Of a DNA stretch of 45,269 bases, positions 1-9,047 are shown piece after piece. Under the pieces are notes generated by a model that did no database searches, had not been told where the DNA came from, and saw nothing but the letters and a program-made list of their open reading frames with translations. Source of the DNA: Mycolicibacter sinensis. Lineage in GTDB: Bacteria; Actinomycetota; Actinomycetes; Mycobacteriales; Mycobacteriaceae. The stretch is taken from positions 1-45,269 of the forward strand of contig NZ_LZIN01000025.1 of NCBI RefSeq assembly GCF_001667375.1, given 5' to 3'. Numbering within the stretch: the stretch's first letter is position 1; each line of letters opens with the position of its first letter. Made by a program: the position numbers and the translations under genes.

Positions 1-209
1 ATGTTCACGATGTTGCGAAACGCCGTCTGCATCTGACCCATGGTGTCCATCGAGGTCCGCTCGGCCAGACCACCCCAACCCGCACCCGAGATGTTGGTCG
101 ACGACGCCCACATCCGCCGGGCCTCATCCTCCACCGTCTGAGCGTGCACATCGAAACGCCCCGCCATCGCACGCATCGCGTCCGGATCGGTCATAAAACG
201 TGTTGCCAC
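1..209 (-). CDS. WXG100 protein, EsxM/EsxJ-like (3' end off the window)
   Basis: Reading leftwards from GTG at 209-207, the product begins [19 protein letters not shown] and contains [17 protein letters not shown], with the W-x-G turn at GAGWGG. This is the M. tuberculosis EsxJ/K/M/P/W subfamily (about 98 residues); about 69 codons are present and the rest lies beyond base 1. Family members form a helical-hairpin heterodimer with an EsxN/EsxL-type partner and are exported by ESX-5. A GGAGA ribosome site sits a few bases before the GTG, and the N-terminus matches family members, which fixes the start. It follows a PE gene by 114 bp, the PE19-esxM-esxN order of ESX-5, so an esxN-like partner is expected just outside. 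The start is not in doubt; subfamily naming is by recall. Confidence 0.93.
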   Translation of the reverse strand, partial: MATRFMTDPDAMRAMAGRFDVHAQTVEDEARRMWASSTNISGAGWGGLAERTSMDTMGQMQTAFRNIVN

Positions 210-323
210 TGTTGTCTCTCCTTGTCTTGAAGTTCGTTGGTCGTTGTTTCTAGTGGTTACCTGGTCGCCGGATAGAGCCCCCGGTCATGTCCGGCTGTGC
301 ACAAAAGAACGGCTCTCCTCCCA

Positions 324-623
324 TCAGCCCGCCGACGCCGCGTTGGCGGCCTCGGTGGCGGCGTAGGAGGTGGCACTGCTGTTGAGGGTGGCTACGAACA
401 TCTCGTGGATCGCTGCGGCCTGCGCGCTCACCTGCTGGTACATCGTCGCGTGGGCGGCGAACTGTGCAGCGGTCAACGCTGAGACCTCATCGGCGGCGGC
501 CGGAACCACGCCGGTGGTCGGGGCGGCGGCCGCGGCGTTCTGCGCGTTCAGCGCCGCACCGATTCCGCTCAAGTTCCCGGCCGCGGCGGCCAGGGCCTCC
601 GGTTGCGCGTTCACGAACGACAT
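324..623 (-). CDS. PE family protein, PE19-like (99 aa)
   Basis: This short PE-domain-only protein starts MSFVNAQPEALAAAAG and is 99 residues, the exact length of ESX-5 PE19/PE18-type proteins, which it closely resembles. PE domains form an antiparallel helical hairpin, pair with a PPE protein and carry a C-terminal Y-x-x-x-D/E secretion signal. Here that signal is YAATE, 13-9 residues from the end. The reading frame extends 14 codons upstream, but the ATG at 621-623 has a strong GAGGAGG ribosome site and the MSFV start typical of PE proteins. It lies between eccC5 and the esx gene on the same strand. No PPE gene is adjacent, so its usual partner must be elsewhere. Confidence 0.95.
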   Translation of the reverse strand: MSFVNAQPEALAAAAGNLSGIGAALNAQNAAAAAPTTGVVPAAADEVSALTAAQFAAHATMYQQVSAQAAAIHEMFVATLNSSATSYAATEAANAASAG

Positions 624-983
624 TGGATTTCCTCCTCGGATCGCCGTCAGCAATCTTTCTGCCACTGAGCCTAAGCGCTGAAAACGGCCGATACGGCCCT
701 TGATACTTACTGTTCATCTGGCCGAAGCAACTGTTCACCTGGGGTAACGAAGGGGTAACCCGGGGCCGGTGTCGCCGCCCGCGAAAGAAAGCCGACCTGC
801 TGAAACACAATCTTGCGATTTCCCGCCGTGGACGCTGGCGTGACGCCGCACCGGGGCGCCCGCAACGGACCCCGCGATTAAAATCTGGCCGCGGCGAAAT
901 GCCGCCGGCCGCCCCGGCGTGACCCCGCCAGCAACTGCCCGACGCTGTTACAGGCGTCACAGCGGTGACTGACGGGACACGGC
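624..983 (-). promoter_or_regulatory. 360-bp leader of PE-esx with phased direct repeats
   Basis: No gene is visible. This stretch separates eccC5 from PE and probably holds the PE-esx promoter. It contains two sets of direct repeats. ACTGTTCA(T/C)CTGG occurs at 709-721 and 730-742, 21 bp apart. GGGGTAAC occurs at 741-748 and 752-759, 11 bp apart. Spacings of about one and two helical turns place the copies on one DNA face, as expected for a regulator binding as a tandem dimer. A short inverted repeat GTCAC-AGCG-GTGAC at 956-968 lies just after eccC5 and might be a weak terminator. The regulatory role is inferred. Confidence 0.5.
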
Positions 984-3900
984 TCAGCGAACCGGGGTGG
1001 CCGTTCGTTCCTGCGTCGGCGCGCGCCGCAGCTCGGTGGCGGCGACCTGCACGAACACCCCGGTGTCCTCGGCCATCAGCAGGCCGCGGCCGCGGGGCAG
1101 CGGGCCGCCCTTCATCTTGCCGCGGATAAAGCCCTCGTCGGGGTCGGCGTCCATCACCAGCAGTGGCGCGTTGGCCTGGTGCAGGGCCCGCAGCAGCGGG
1201 TCGCTGCCCGCCGAGGACCAGCCGCCGAAAGTCCGGGTGGCGATCACGTGCAGGCCCACATCCGCCGACCGGGTCACCCAGGGGGCGGCCTTCTGGAAGG
1301 GCGAGTCGAAGCCGGGCGGGAACTGCTGGATGTCATCGATGATCAAGAAGATCTCCGGCCCGCTCCACCAGGTGCGGGACAGCAGCTCCTCGGCCGACAG
1401 GCCCGGCGGTGGCTCACGGTTGGCCAGCGTGGCGTTCAACTCGGAAATGAGCGCGACTGCGCCATCCAGGTTATAGGCGAACTTCTCCACGTAGTCCGAG
1501 CCCAGGGTGGTCAACAGCTGCCGACGGGGGTCGATCAGCCACACCTGCGCAGACGGCTGCCCGGTGGGCGGCGCGGTGCTGGAACCGGGCGCGTACAACC
1601 GCTCGATCTCGCTCATGATGGTGGCCAGCGTGGTGGTGCGACCGCTTTCCCGGCGACCGGTCACCATCAGGTGCCCGTTCTCGGCGAAGTTCAGATAGAC
1701 CGGCTGCAGGTCGAGTTCGGAGATCGCCCAGGCGATGCCGCCCGCGCCCACACCTTCGCGCTTGTCGTTGGCCGCGACCGCCCGCACCTCGTCGAGGCCG
1801 AACCGCGCCGGCAGGCGCCGTACCGGGCGCACCCGGCCCACCGCGACCTGGCTGACCGCGGCGCCGACGCTGTCGGACTCGAAGATGTGCTCGTCGGTGC
1901 CGGCCATCGCCGGCCGGGCGATCAGCGTGTGCAGACCGGACTGGGGATCGCTGTCCAGTCGCACGTAGTTGACCGCGACCATGCCGCGGCCCGGCTTGAC
2001 CGGGACGTCCTTGGCGAACCGGGAACGCACCAGCTTGGCGTCCTCCACCGCGGCCAGGCGCAGCTCGACCCGGGATCCGAAGCCGCTGCGGACCGGCGGG
2101 CGCAACTCCGACTCGCGGTCGGCGGTCACCACCACGTGCACGCCGAACGACGGTCCCTGGTTGATGATCTGGTTGACCTGCTCGACGAGCACCTCGTTCT
2201 CTTCGGACAGCGCCCGGTAGTTGTCGACCACCAGGTAGACGTCGCCGAACCCATCGTTGGGCACTTTGCCGGGGGCACCGTCGAACTTGCGCCGCCGGAA
2301 CACATCCATCGAGGCGACGTCGTTCTCCAGGAAGCTGCGCTTGCGGGTCCGCACCAGCGCCAGCAGTTCGGCGACCGTGCGACGCACGCCGTCGGGGTCG
2401 GTCGGCCCACAGACGCTGCCCACGTGCGGCAGGCTGGCGACCGTGGTCAGCGAGGTACCGCTGTAGGCCAGGCAGTAGAACTGGACCTGTTCGGGGGTGT
2501 GGGTCAAGGCCGCCGAGGAGATCAGTGTCTGCAGCGCCGTCGTCTTGCCGGCGCCGCCCGCGCCCAGGATCAGCACATTGGCGCCCGGTCCGGAGGTGTC
2601 CACCGTCCACGGCGGCTGGTCGTGCTTGTACGGCCGGTCGATGACCCCGATCGGGAACACCAGGTCGCGCCGGGTGCCGTAGTCCTGCTGCCAGGGGTGG
2701 CCCAGGTAACGGTTCACCAACTCGTCGACGGCCACCGGGACGTCCAACGGCGGCTGCCACAGCCGGTAGGGCTCGAAGTCGATCTGGCGCAGCTGGTCGA
2801 TGATGACGGTGCCGACCTTGGGCGTCCGGATGAAGTCCTCTTCCTCGGCGAGCAGCTCCTCGGCCGGGGTGGCGGTGATGGCCGGGGTTTCCTCGGCCGC
2901 CTCGAGCTCAGTCCCGCTGACGCTGACCTCCAGCGGGGTGAACGCGGTGGTGAACAGCTGCGGCCGGATGTAGTCGATGGAGTGCACCTGCGGCAACGCC
3001 TCGTCGTCGAGGACCCCGCCGCGGTGGTAGTCCCGCCACAGGAATTCGGCCTGGAAACGGATGACCTCTTCCCCGCTCTTGCGGAAGTAGCCCAGGCCGG
3101 CCTTGCCCGGCAGGTTCACCGCGTTCGGCACGCCGGCAGCCTGTGCTGCACCGGCCGTCTGCGCCTTGAGCACCAGCCGATAGCCCATGTTCTCCATCAG
3201 CTTCTCGGCGCGGCTCTCGATGGTCTGCGACGCCATCATCAGGTGCACCCAGTAGGCGCGGCCCTGCCGACCGATCGAGTCGAGCACCTCTACCGCCGTC
3301 GGCATGATGCGGAACCACTCGTAGAACTCGTCGATCACCACGACGAGCATCGGCAGCGGCGGCAGGCTGTAGTCGCCGCGCGCCCGCATCCGGGACCGAA
3401 TCTCGTTGTACTCCTTGGCGCCGTCGACGCCCGCGCTGTCGCACATCGACTTGCGGCGGGCGATCTCGCCCCACATCGCCTCCAGGAAGCGTTCCATCAG
3501 CGCCTGGTCGTCTTCCAGGTCGGTGATGATGCGCGACACGTGCGGTACCCCGGAGAACGGCTTGACCGCCGAGCCGCCCTTGAGGTCGGCCAACACGAAC
3601 TGCAGCTCGTCCGGCGGGTGGGCCAGCAGCAGCGATTCGATCACCGTGCGCACCAGCGTCGACTTACCCGAGCCGGTGGTTCCCGACATGACGCCGTGCG
3701 GGCCGTCGCCGCCCTCGTCCAGCGACTTCATGTCGAGGAACAACAGCTCACCGTTGTCGGAGCGGTTGCCGAACGGCACCCGCAACCGGGACCGGGTGCC
3801 CTCCTGCTGCCGGCTGGTCCACAGCTGGGCGAAGTCGATCCGCCCGGCGTCCTCGATGCCGTAGTAAGACAGGATGTCGCGGGCCCCGATGTGGTGAGTC

Positions 3901-5183
3901 ACCCGCTGACCGATCTCCTCGTAGGCCTCGGCCAGCCGCCAGTGCGCCATCCGCTGCGCGAACTGCTCGGCGTCGGACGGACTGACCTGGTCAGCCAGGG
4001 CGAAGAACCACTCGTTGTCGTCGATGACCATCCAGGTGTCACGGTCGCGCGGCAAGGCGTTGATGATGCCCTTGTCGTCCAAGCGCAGCACCCGCTGCGA
4101 AACGCCCCGCCACTCGGGTGCGCCGGTCAGGTCGAAGAACGTGACCCCGTCGATGCCCTCGGTGGTGTTGACGTACTCCCACTGCGGATCATCGCCGTCG
4201 ACGATGATCAGGTGGTGCGGCGTCGGGGTCTCCGCCGACGAGCTGGCGTGCCGCGGCATGAACGAGCCGCGCCCGGAGAACAGCTCGGCGTGTTCGTTGG
4301 CGAAGTCGCGCACCGAGCCGTACACCATGCGGGCGTTACCGGCGGCGTCTTGGCGGCGCGGGTCGCCGAAGTGCGGCAGCCACTTCACCCAATCCCATTG
4401 CTCCACATCGGAAGTGACGACAATCATGCGGAGGTGGTCAGGTCCGTGCGAGAACGCCAACTGGCAGATGATCGCGCGCATCAGCCCGAGCACGTGCTCG
4501 CGATCGCCGACCAGCGAATACCAGGGCTCGACCAGTAGCGAGACCATCTTGGGCAGGTTGTAGACCACACTCTGATAGCGCCCGAACTCCTGCAGCGCCT
4601 TGCCGGTCACGGGTTCGAGCTCGATGTCGGTGGGCATGTTCTGCGGCTCGCCCCAGGTGACCTCGGGCCGCGTCATGCCGACCCCGACCCGAGCCAGGCC
4701 GAAGTTGAGGTCCTTGCCGTTGGGCTGGCGCTCCCACATCCGCGAAGATCCGACCGCGGCGGTCAGCGTGGACGGCGCCGGGTGGTACCACCGGTAGTTG
4801 GCGTCCATGCTGTCGGCGGACTCCGCGGCCGACTCCCGCAGCCGGTCCAGCATGAGCATGAACTGGGCACGCATCGCGTCGAGCTTGGGCCGGCTCAACT
4901 GCTGGGCGCCGCCGCCGAAGCGGCCGCCGAACATCATCATCGCGATACCGCCGATCATGAAGATCGGGAAGATGGCACCGGCGCCCAGGAACATCCGGGA
5001 GCCATTGGCCACCGTCATCGACACCATGCCGACCAGCAGACCGACGACCAGCACGCCGACCACCACCAGCCACCACGGCTTGCCTTCCGGCGGCGGGACG
5101 CTCAGCGGCGTCGGCAAGACGATGTTCTCCGGCTTGACCACCGGAGCGCGTTCCGGCGTCGGCCGGGCGTATCCACGTTTCAC
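984..5183 (-). CDS. eccC5: ESX-5 type VII secretion FtsK/SpoIIIE ATPase EccC5
   Basis: This is the motor ATPase of the ESX-5 inner-membrane complex; it binds the secretion signal of Esx and PE/PPE substrates. The 1399 residues are close to M. tuberculosis EccC5 (about 1391), and the start MKRGYARPTPE... matches it almost residue for residue. Two transmembrane helices lie at about residues 37-60 and 66-86. Three FtsK-type ATPase domains follow. The first has Walker A GTTGSGKST near residue 500 and Walker B LVVVIDE. The second has GAGGAGKTT. The third has a degenerate GRRESGRTT. Unlike ESX-1, the protein is one chain, as in ESX-3 and ESX-5. The start is GTG at 5181-5183, overlapping the eccB5 stop by four bases (GTGA), so the two are translationally coupled. 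Confidence 0.98.
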   Translation of the reverse strand: MKRGYARPTPERAPVVKPENIVLPTPLSVPPPEGKPWWLVVVGVLVVGLLVGMVSMTVANGSRMFLGAGAIFPIFMIGGIAMMMFGGRFGGGAQQLSRPKLDAMRAQFMLMLDRLRESAAESADSMDANYRWYHPAPSTLTAAVGSSRMWERQPNGKDLNFGLARVGVGMTRPEVTWGEPQNMPTDIELEPVTGKALQEFGRYQSVVYNLPKMVSLLVEPWYSLVGDREHVLGLMRAIICQLAFSHGPDHLRMIVVTSDVEQWDWVKWLPHFGDPRRQDAAGNARMVYGSVRDFANEHAELFSGRGSFMPRHASSSAETPTPHHLIIVDGDDPQWEYVNTTEGIDGVTFFDLTGAPEWRGVSQRVLRLDDKGIINALPRDRDTWMVIDDNEWFFALADQVSPSDAEQFAQRMAHWRLAEAYEEIGQRVTHHIGARDILSYYGIEDAGRIDFAQLWTSRQQEGTRSRLRVPFGNRSDNGELLFLDMKSLDEGGDGPHGVMSGTTGSGKSTLVRTVIESLLLAHPPDELQFVLADLKGGSAVKPFSGVPHVSRIITDLEDDQALMERFLEAMWGEIARRKSMCDSAGVDGAKEYNEIRSRMRARGDYSLPPLPMLVVVIDEFYEWFRIMPTAVEVLDSIGRQGRAYWVHLMMASQTIESRAEKLMENMGYRLVLKAQTAGAAQAAGVPNAVNLPGKAGLGYFRKSGEEVIRFQAEFLWRDYHRGGVLDDEALPQVHSIDYIRPQLFTTAFTPLEVSVSGTELEAAEETPAITATPAEELLAEEEDFIRTPKVGTVIIDQLRQIDFEPYRLWQPPLDVPVAVDELVNRYLGHPWQQDYGTRRDLVFPIGVIDRPYKHDQPPWTVDTSGPGANVLILGAGGAGKTTALQTLISSAALTHTPEQVQFYCLAYSGTSLTTVASLPHVGSVCGPTDPDGVRRTVAELLALVRTRKRSFLENDVASMDVFRRRKFDGAPGKVPNDGFGDVYLVVDNYRALSEENEVLVEQVNQIINQGPSFGVHVVVTADRESELRPPVRSGFGSRVELRLAAVEDAKLVRSRFAKDVPVKPGRGMVAVNYVRLDSDPQSGLHTLIARPAMAGTDEHIFESDSVGAAVSQVAVGRVRPVRRLPARFGLDEVRAVAANDKREGVGAGGIAWAISELDLQPVYLNFAENGHLMVTGRRESGRTTTLATIMSEIERLYAPGSSTAPPTGQPSAQVWLIDPRRQLLTTLGSDYVEKFAYNLDGAVALISELNATLANREPPPGLSAEELLSRTWWSGPEIFLIIDDIQQFPPGFDSPFQKAAPWVTRSADVGLHVIATRTFGGWSSAGSDPLLRALHQANAPLLVMDADPDEGFIRGKMKGGPLPRGRGLLMAEDTGVFVQVAATELRRAPTQERTATPVR

Positions 5184-6697
5184 TTGGGTACCGCCAATTC
5201 TGCAGGGTTCATATCGGTTGGCAGGGTGTCGTGGCGTACCAGCGCATCCTGGCGGGACAGCGTCGGGCCGTGTGCGAGCAGCCGCAATGCCACCGACGGT
5301 GCCAAAGCAGGCTCACCGACCAGGCCCAGTGCCTTGCGCTCGTCGTCGCCGGGGACGCCGAATCGCACACCGGAAGCGGACAACCACCACAACGATTCCC
5401 GGGTGGAGGCGTCCGGGTCGTTGCCGGTCACCGCGACGAAGTTGCCGTAGCCCGGACCGAAGTAGACCCGGTCGGCCTGCGGCATGCTTTTGTCGTTGGT
5501 CTTCACCAGTGACACCACGCGGCTGATCTGCTTCTGCGGCACCGGGATCGTGGGGCCGGACACCACCTGCACCCGGGCCCGGCTTTCGCCGTTGGAGCGC
5601 TCCCACCACCAGCAGGTGGAGGGGTTCTCCTTCATGTCCACCACCTTGAGCGGTCCCTCCGGGTAGGCCGACAGGTCCAGCCCGGTGACCACCGGCATCT
5701 TCGCCAGCACCGGCGGCGCCACCACGGCCGGCGCACCGCCCGCGGTCGCCCCGGCGTTCTGCAGTATGCGTGCCACCACCGGCGACACGGTCTGGACACC
5801 GTTCATCAGGACCACCGAGTACTGCTGCGGACCAGCCAATTGCGGAGTCGTGAAGACGGTTCCCACCGGACCAGGTGCGTTGGGGAAGGCCGGCGGACGA
5901 CCGGCGTCGGGCACGAACGGCACCGCCAGCTCCGGCCCTACCGGCAAGGCGTCGAACAACGCCTGGCTCATCGGCCGGGCATGCTCGACCTGTTCGGGCG
6001 TCAGACCCAGTGGCAGCAACACCGCCCGGTCGGCGGCGTCGATGCGCGAGCGCCGGCCCTGCCGCACGACCCACGAGTCGTCTCCGTAGCGCAGCACCAC
6101 CGAGTCCGGGCCGTCGAGCACCCGGCGACGGGAATCGGGGTCGAGGTCGGGGCTGCCGTCGATCACGGTGACCGTCACCGGTGACGTCACTCCGACACCC
6201 TGGACATTGGCGACGGTGTCGCAGATCAGCCACGACGAGGACGTCGGTGAGGTCGGCTGAATGTCCGACGGCGCCCCGGGGATGCCGACAAGCGGGCCGT
6301 GCGGCTGCTCGGCGATCTGCGCGGCGCGCACTTTGTGGGGGTTGTCGGGCCGACCGGCAATCAGCCGGGCCGAGGCCAAATTCAGCGCCGGATATAAGGT
6401 GCCACCGACCCGCACGTAGAGGGCACCCGAATCACGGTCGGCGATAATCGGCGATTCGTTCAGCTGGCCCGACGGGCTCAGAAACGACCACAGCAGCGCT
6501 CCGAGACAGATGACCGAAGCTGCCGAGACCGAGGCGACCACGGCTAGCGCCTGCCGCCGGCCCGGTTCCACCTCCATCCGAACCTGCCAGCGGGTCAACG
6601 CCATCGCGGTGCGTCGCGCCAGGAATTGGTACCCGGTCATCTGGGTGCGTGTCGACAACCCAAGGCCGTAACCGGGCCCCCGCTGTTCGTCAGCCAC
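5180..6697 (-). CDS. eccB5: ESX-5 type VII secretion core protein EccB5
   Basis: EccB5 is a single-pass inner-membrane protein with a large periplasmic domain, part of the EccB-C-D-E complex. It resembles M. tuberculosis EccB5 throughout: GLGLSTRTQMTGYQFLARR at the N-terminus, a membrane helix at about residues 51-75 (LAVVASVSAASVICLGALL) and a periplasmic part with PSTCWWWE. I chose GTG at 6695-6697, giving 505 residues beginning VADEQRGPGYG and matching the family length (506). A TTG at 6707-6709 would add four residues. It is the first gene of the locus; malQ, its usual upstream neighbour in M. tuberculosis, is absent, and a molybdoenzyme gene lies divergently instead. Confidence 0.97.
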   Translation of the reverse strand: MADEQRGPGYGLGLSTRTQMTGYQFLARRTAMALTRWQVRMEVEPGRRQALAVVASVSAASVICLGALLWSFLSPSGQLNESPIIADRDSGALYVRVGGTLYPALNLASARLIAGRPDNPHKVRAAQIAEQPHGPLVGIPGAPSDIQPTSPTSSSWLICDTVANVQGVGVTSPVTVTVIDGSPDLDPDSRRRVLDGPDSVVLRYGDDSWVVRQGRRSRIDAADRAVLLPLGLTPEQVEHARPMSQALFDALPVGPELAVPFVPDAGRPPAFPNAPGPVGTVFTTPQLAGPQQYSVVLMNGVQTVSPVVARILQNAGATAGGAPAVVAPPVLAKMPVVTGLDLSAYPEGPLKVVDMKENPSTCWWWERSNGESRARVQVVSGPTIPVPQKQISRVVSLVKTNDKSMPQADRVYFGPGYGNFVAVTGNDPDASTRESLWWLSASGVRFGVPGDDERKALGLVGEPALAPSVALRLLAHGPTLSRQDALVRHDTLPTDMNPAELAVPK

Positions 6698-7138
6698 GGT
6701 GCGTCCCAACCCCCGCCCGTTGCACTGCTTTATTGGTGGTCATCTACCCCTGCCTGATCACACGTTTCTTCTCTGCGCATGCTAGCCCTGTTGCGCAGCG
6801 CTCGCCTGTTGCGCAGATTGCAATCCGGCGGCGGTGGCGAATTCGGTTCGCCGGTTCTCCCTCGAATTATGGACGCATTAGGTAAACGGTCAGTTACGCG
6901 CGAGATTCGGATGAGTGCGCCGGCGCGCCGGCCAGGGTCAGCCCCGGTGCTCGCCGGGAAAAAATCGCGCCGATCCCAAGGCCGCCGCCGCCCGAGACGC
7001 GCCGAGGGCTCGACACCGCAATGACGGCAGCTGTTCGGGCCACGATCCGCATCTGCGATATCTGAGCTTCCTGCCAGAAGCCTGTGCATTTGGTGTCAGA
7101 GCGGCAGAGCAAGAGGCTCCCGGCTGTACTGTCGCGGC
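6698..7138. promoter_or_regulatory. Divergent intergenic region between eccB5 and the first molybdoenzyme gene
   Basis: I see no convincing gene in these 440 bp; the short open frames have arginine-rich, unstructured products. It must hold the ESX-5 promoter (leftward) and that of the gene at 7139 (rightward). A perfect 12-bp direct repeat, CCTGTTGCGCAG, lies at 6787-6798 and 6805-6816, 18 bp apart and about 90 bp before eccB5. Its TGCGCA core is itself palindromic. This looks like a tandem regulator site, but no regulator gene is adjacent. Confidence 0.5.
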
Positions 7139-7139
7139 G
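7127..7139 (+). promoter_or_regulatory. Candidate leaderless -10 element
   Basis: TACTGT at 7127-7132 fits the mycobacterial TAnnnT -10 box. Six bases later the G of a GTG start codon sits exactly where transcription would begin. No good ribosome site precedes the GTG. Together these suggest a leaderless mRNA for the following gene. Confidence 0.5.
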
Positions 7140-9028
7140 TGACAACGATCGACGGACAGGGCGCTGAAGGGCAGCTCGACCCACGGGGTCCTGCCACCTC
7201 ACCAGCAACGAAAGAGACAACCCACCACGTCAAGTACTCCGCCGACGTCGTCGACGTCGAGTTGGAGCTGGAACAGGGCTACCGCACCGAGATTCATAAG
7301 AACCACGACGACACCGTCGACGTCGAGACCTATGGCGGCGGCTTCGACCTGTCCCGTCGCGCGATTGCTCCGCGTCTGCGCGTCGGCAAAGACAGGTGGT
7401 TCAACCTGCTGTGGTTGATCCCGATCGGCTTCGTCGGGCTGGTGGCGATGATCGCGATCGGCAAGGGCGTTCGCAATATCCCCGGCGTGGAGGACTTCAT
7501 CGCCCAATACCCGGGCAGCACTCCCTCGTCCGCGGTCGAAGATGGCCTGCCCGCCTGGATCGGCTGGACGCACTTCTTCAACCTGTTCATGATGATTTTC
7601 ATCATCCGGGCCGGTATTCAGATCCTCTGTGACCACCCGCGCCTGTACTTCAGCCGCAACTCCACCCCCGGTAAAGACGAATGGCTGCGGGTCGGGCCGC
7701 CGGTCCCCGACGACCCGTACTGGACCGCCAACGCCGACACCGTCGCGCTGCCGGCGCAGTTCGGCCTGCCCGGCTTCCGGCACTCGATCGGCCTGGCCCG
7801 CTGGTGGCACCTGGGCACCGCCGTGCTGTGGCTGCTCAACGGCGCGATCTTCTACGTGCTGCTGTTCACCACCGGGCAGTGGCGGCGTATCGTGCCGACC
7901 AGCTGGGACATCATCCCGCACGCCGCCTCGGTGATGATCCAGTACGCCTCGCTGGACTGGCCCGACGACCACACCTGGACCAACTACAACGCGCTGCAGT
8001 TGATCTCGTACTTCGTCACGGTGTTCATCGCCGCGCCGGCCGCGTTGATCACCGCGCTGGGCATGTCCCCGGCGCTGTCACAGCGCCTCGGGCTGATCAG
8101 CAAGCACATGCGGCTGAACCTGCAGATCGCCCGATCCCTGCACTTCGTGGTGCTGGTCTACTTCCTGATGTTCATCCTGGTGCACGTCACGATGGTGTTC
8201 GCCACCGACGCCTTCGACAACCTGAACCACATGTTCGCCGCGCGCGGGTGCGCCCCGGGCGCCGGGCCCGAATGCCACAGCGCCACCGGGTTCTATGTGT
8301 TCTGCCTGGCCGCGGTGGTGTGCATCATCGGCTGGGTCGCCGCCACCCCGCTGACGCTCCGCTACCCGCGGGTCGTCCAGAAGGTCGGCTACGCCCTGAT
8401 CGGACCGTTCCAGCGGACGCTGGAGAAGCTCAACCCGCAGCCCGGCACCTTCACCGAGGACGACATATCACCGTTCCACTGGCGCAACGGCCGGCTGCCG
8501 GAGACCGTCGAGTACAAGGAGCTGGAGGCCGGCGACTTCAAGGACTGGCGGCTGAAAGTCTATGGGCTGGTAGAGAATCCGATGGAGTTCTCGCTGGAGG
8601 ACCTCAAGGCGCTGCCCTACCACGACCAGATCACCCAGCATATGTGTGTGCAGGCCTGGTCCGGTGTGGCCAAGTGGGGCGGCGTGCAGATGTCGACGAT
8701 CATGAACATCGTCAAGCCGTTGCCGGAGGCGAAGTGGGCCGTGTTCTACTCCATGGGGCTGGGCGCCACCGGCGGGATCTACTACAACGCACACCCGGTC
8801 GACCAGATGTGGCATCACATGTCGATGCTGGCCTACAACATGAACGACCAGCCGCTGCCCTACATGCACGGCCGACCGCTGCGACTGCGCAACGAATTGC
8901 AGCACGGCTACAAGCTGGTCAAGTGGATCAAGGGCATCGAATTCGTCGCCTCGTACGAGGAGATCGGCAGCGGTCACGGCGGCTACAGCGAAGACCACAA
9001 GTTCTTCGGACGCCACCAGACCATCTGA
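7139..9028 (+). CDS. Membrane cytochrome b-like / sulfite-oxidase-type molybdopterin oxidoreductase fusion (paralogue 1)
   Basis: This 629-residue protein has two parts. The N-terminal part has about six membrane helices (roughly 88-107, 141-164, 225-246, 287-309, 331-355, 384-403). These carry histidines suited to binding haem b (H145, H215, H224, H335, H349). The C-terminal part (about 450-629) resembles the sulfite oxidase/MsrP molybdopterin family; Cys503 in QHMCVQAWSGVAKWGG is the expected Mo-ligand cysteine. No Tat or Sec signal is present. Basic flanks before helix 1 and after helix 6 place both ends in the cytoplasm. It is probably a quinone-linked redox enzyme; the substrate is unknown. 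A closely similar paralogue follows in tandem. The GTG start fits a leaderless transcript. Fold assignment is by motif, not by search. Confidence 0.85.
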   Translation: MTTIDGQGAEGQLDPRGPATSPATKETTHHVKYSADVVDVELELEQGYRTEIHKNHDDTVDVETYGGGFDLSRRAIAPRLRVGKDRWFNLLWLIPIGFVGLVAMIAIGKGVRNIPGVEDFIAQYPGSTPSSAVEDGLPAWIGWTHFFNLFMMIFIIRAGIQILCDHPRLYFSRNSTPGKDEWLRVGPPVPDDPYWTANADTVALPAQFGLPGFRHSIGLARWWHLGTAVLWLLNGAIFYVLLFTTGQWRRIVPTSWDIIPHAASVMIQYASLDWPDDHTWTNYNALQLISYFVTVFIAAPAALITALGMSPALSQRLGLISKHMRLNLQIARSLHFVVLVYFLMFILVHVTMVFATDAFDNLNHMFAARGCAPGAGPECHSATGFYVFCLAAVVCIIGWVAATPLTLRYPRVVQKVGYALIGPFQRTLEKLNPQPGTFTEDDISPFHWRNGRLPETVEYKELEAGDFKDWRLKVYGLVENPMEFSLEDLKALPYHDQITQHMCVQAWSGVAKWGGVQMSTIMNIVKPLPEAKWAVFYSMGLGATGGIYYNAHPVDQMWHHMSMLAYNMNDQPLPYMHGRPLRLRNELQHGYKLVKWIKGIEFVASYEEIGSGHGGYSEDHKFFGRHQTI

Positions 9029-9047
9029 CGCACGCTTGACGCGTTGA

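Noticed and set aside
948..963. PhoP-box-like pair TTACAGG/TCACAGC after eccC5
   Set aside because: The two halves are 9 bp apart rather than the 11 bp expected for PhoP direct repeats, and the match is imperfect.
1179..4538. Very long rightward open frame (about 1100 codons) opposite eccC5
   Set aside because: It is antisense to a clearly real gene and its product is rich in His, Gln, Arg and Gly without domains, as expected from high-GC codon use on the other strand.
6730..7089. Leftward frame of 119 codons between eccB5 and the molybdoenzyme gene
   Set aside because: The product is Arg/Pro-rich with no family resemblance, no good ribosome site, and it overlaps the promoter region and repeats.
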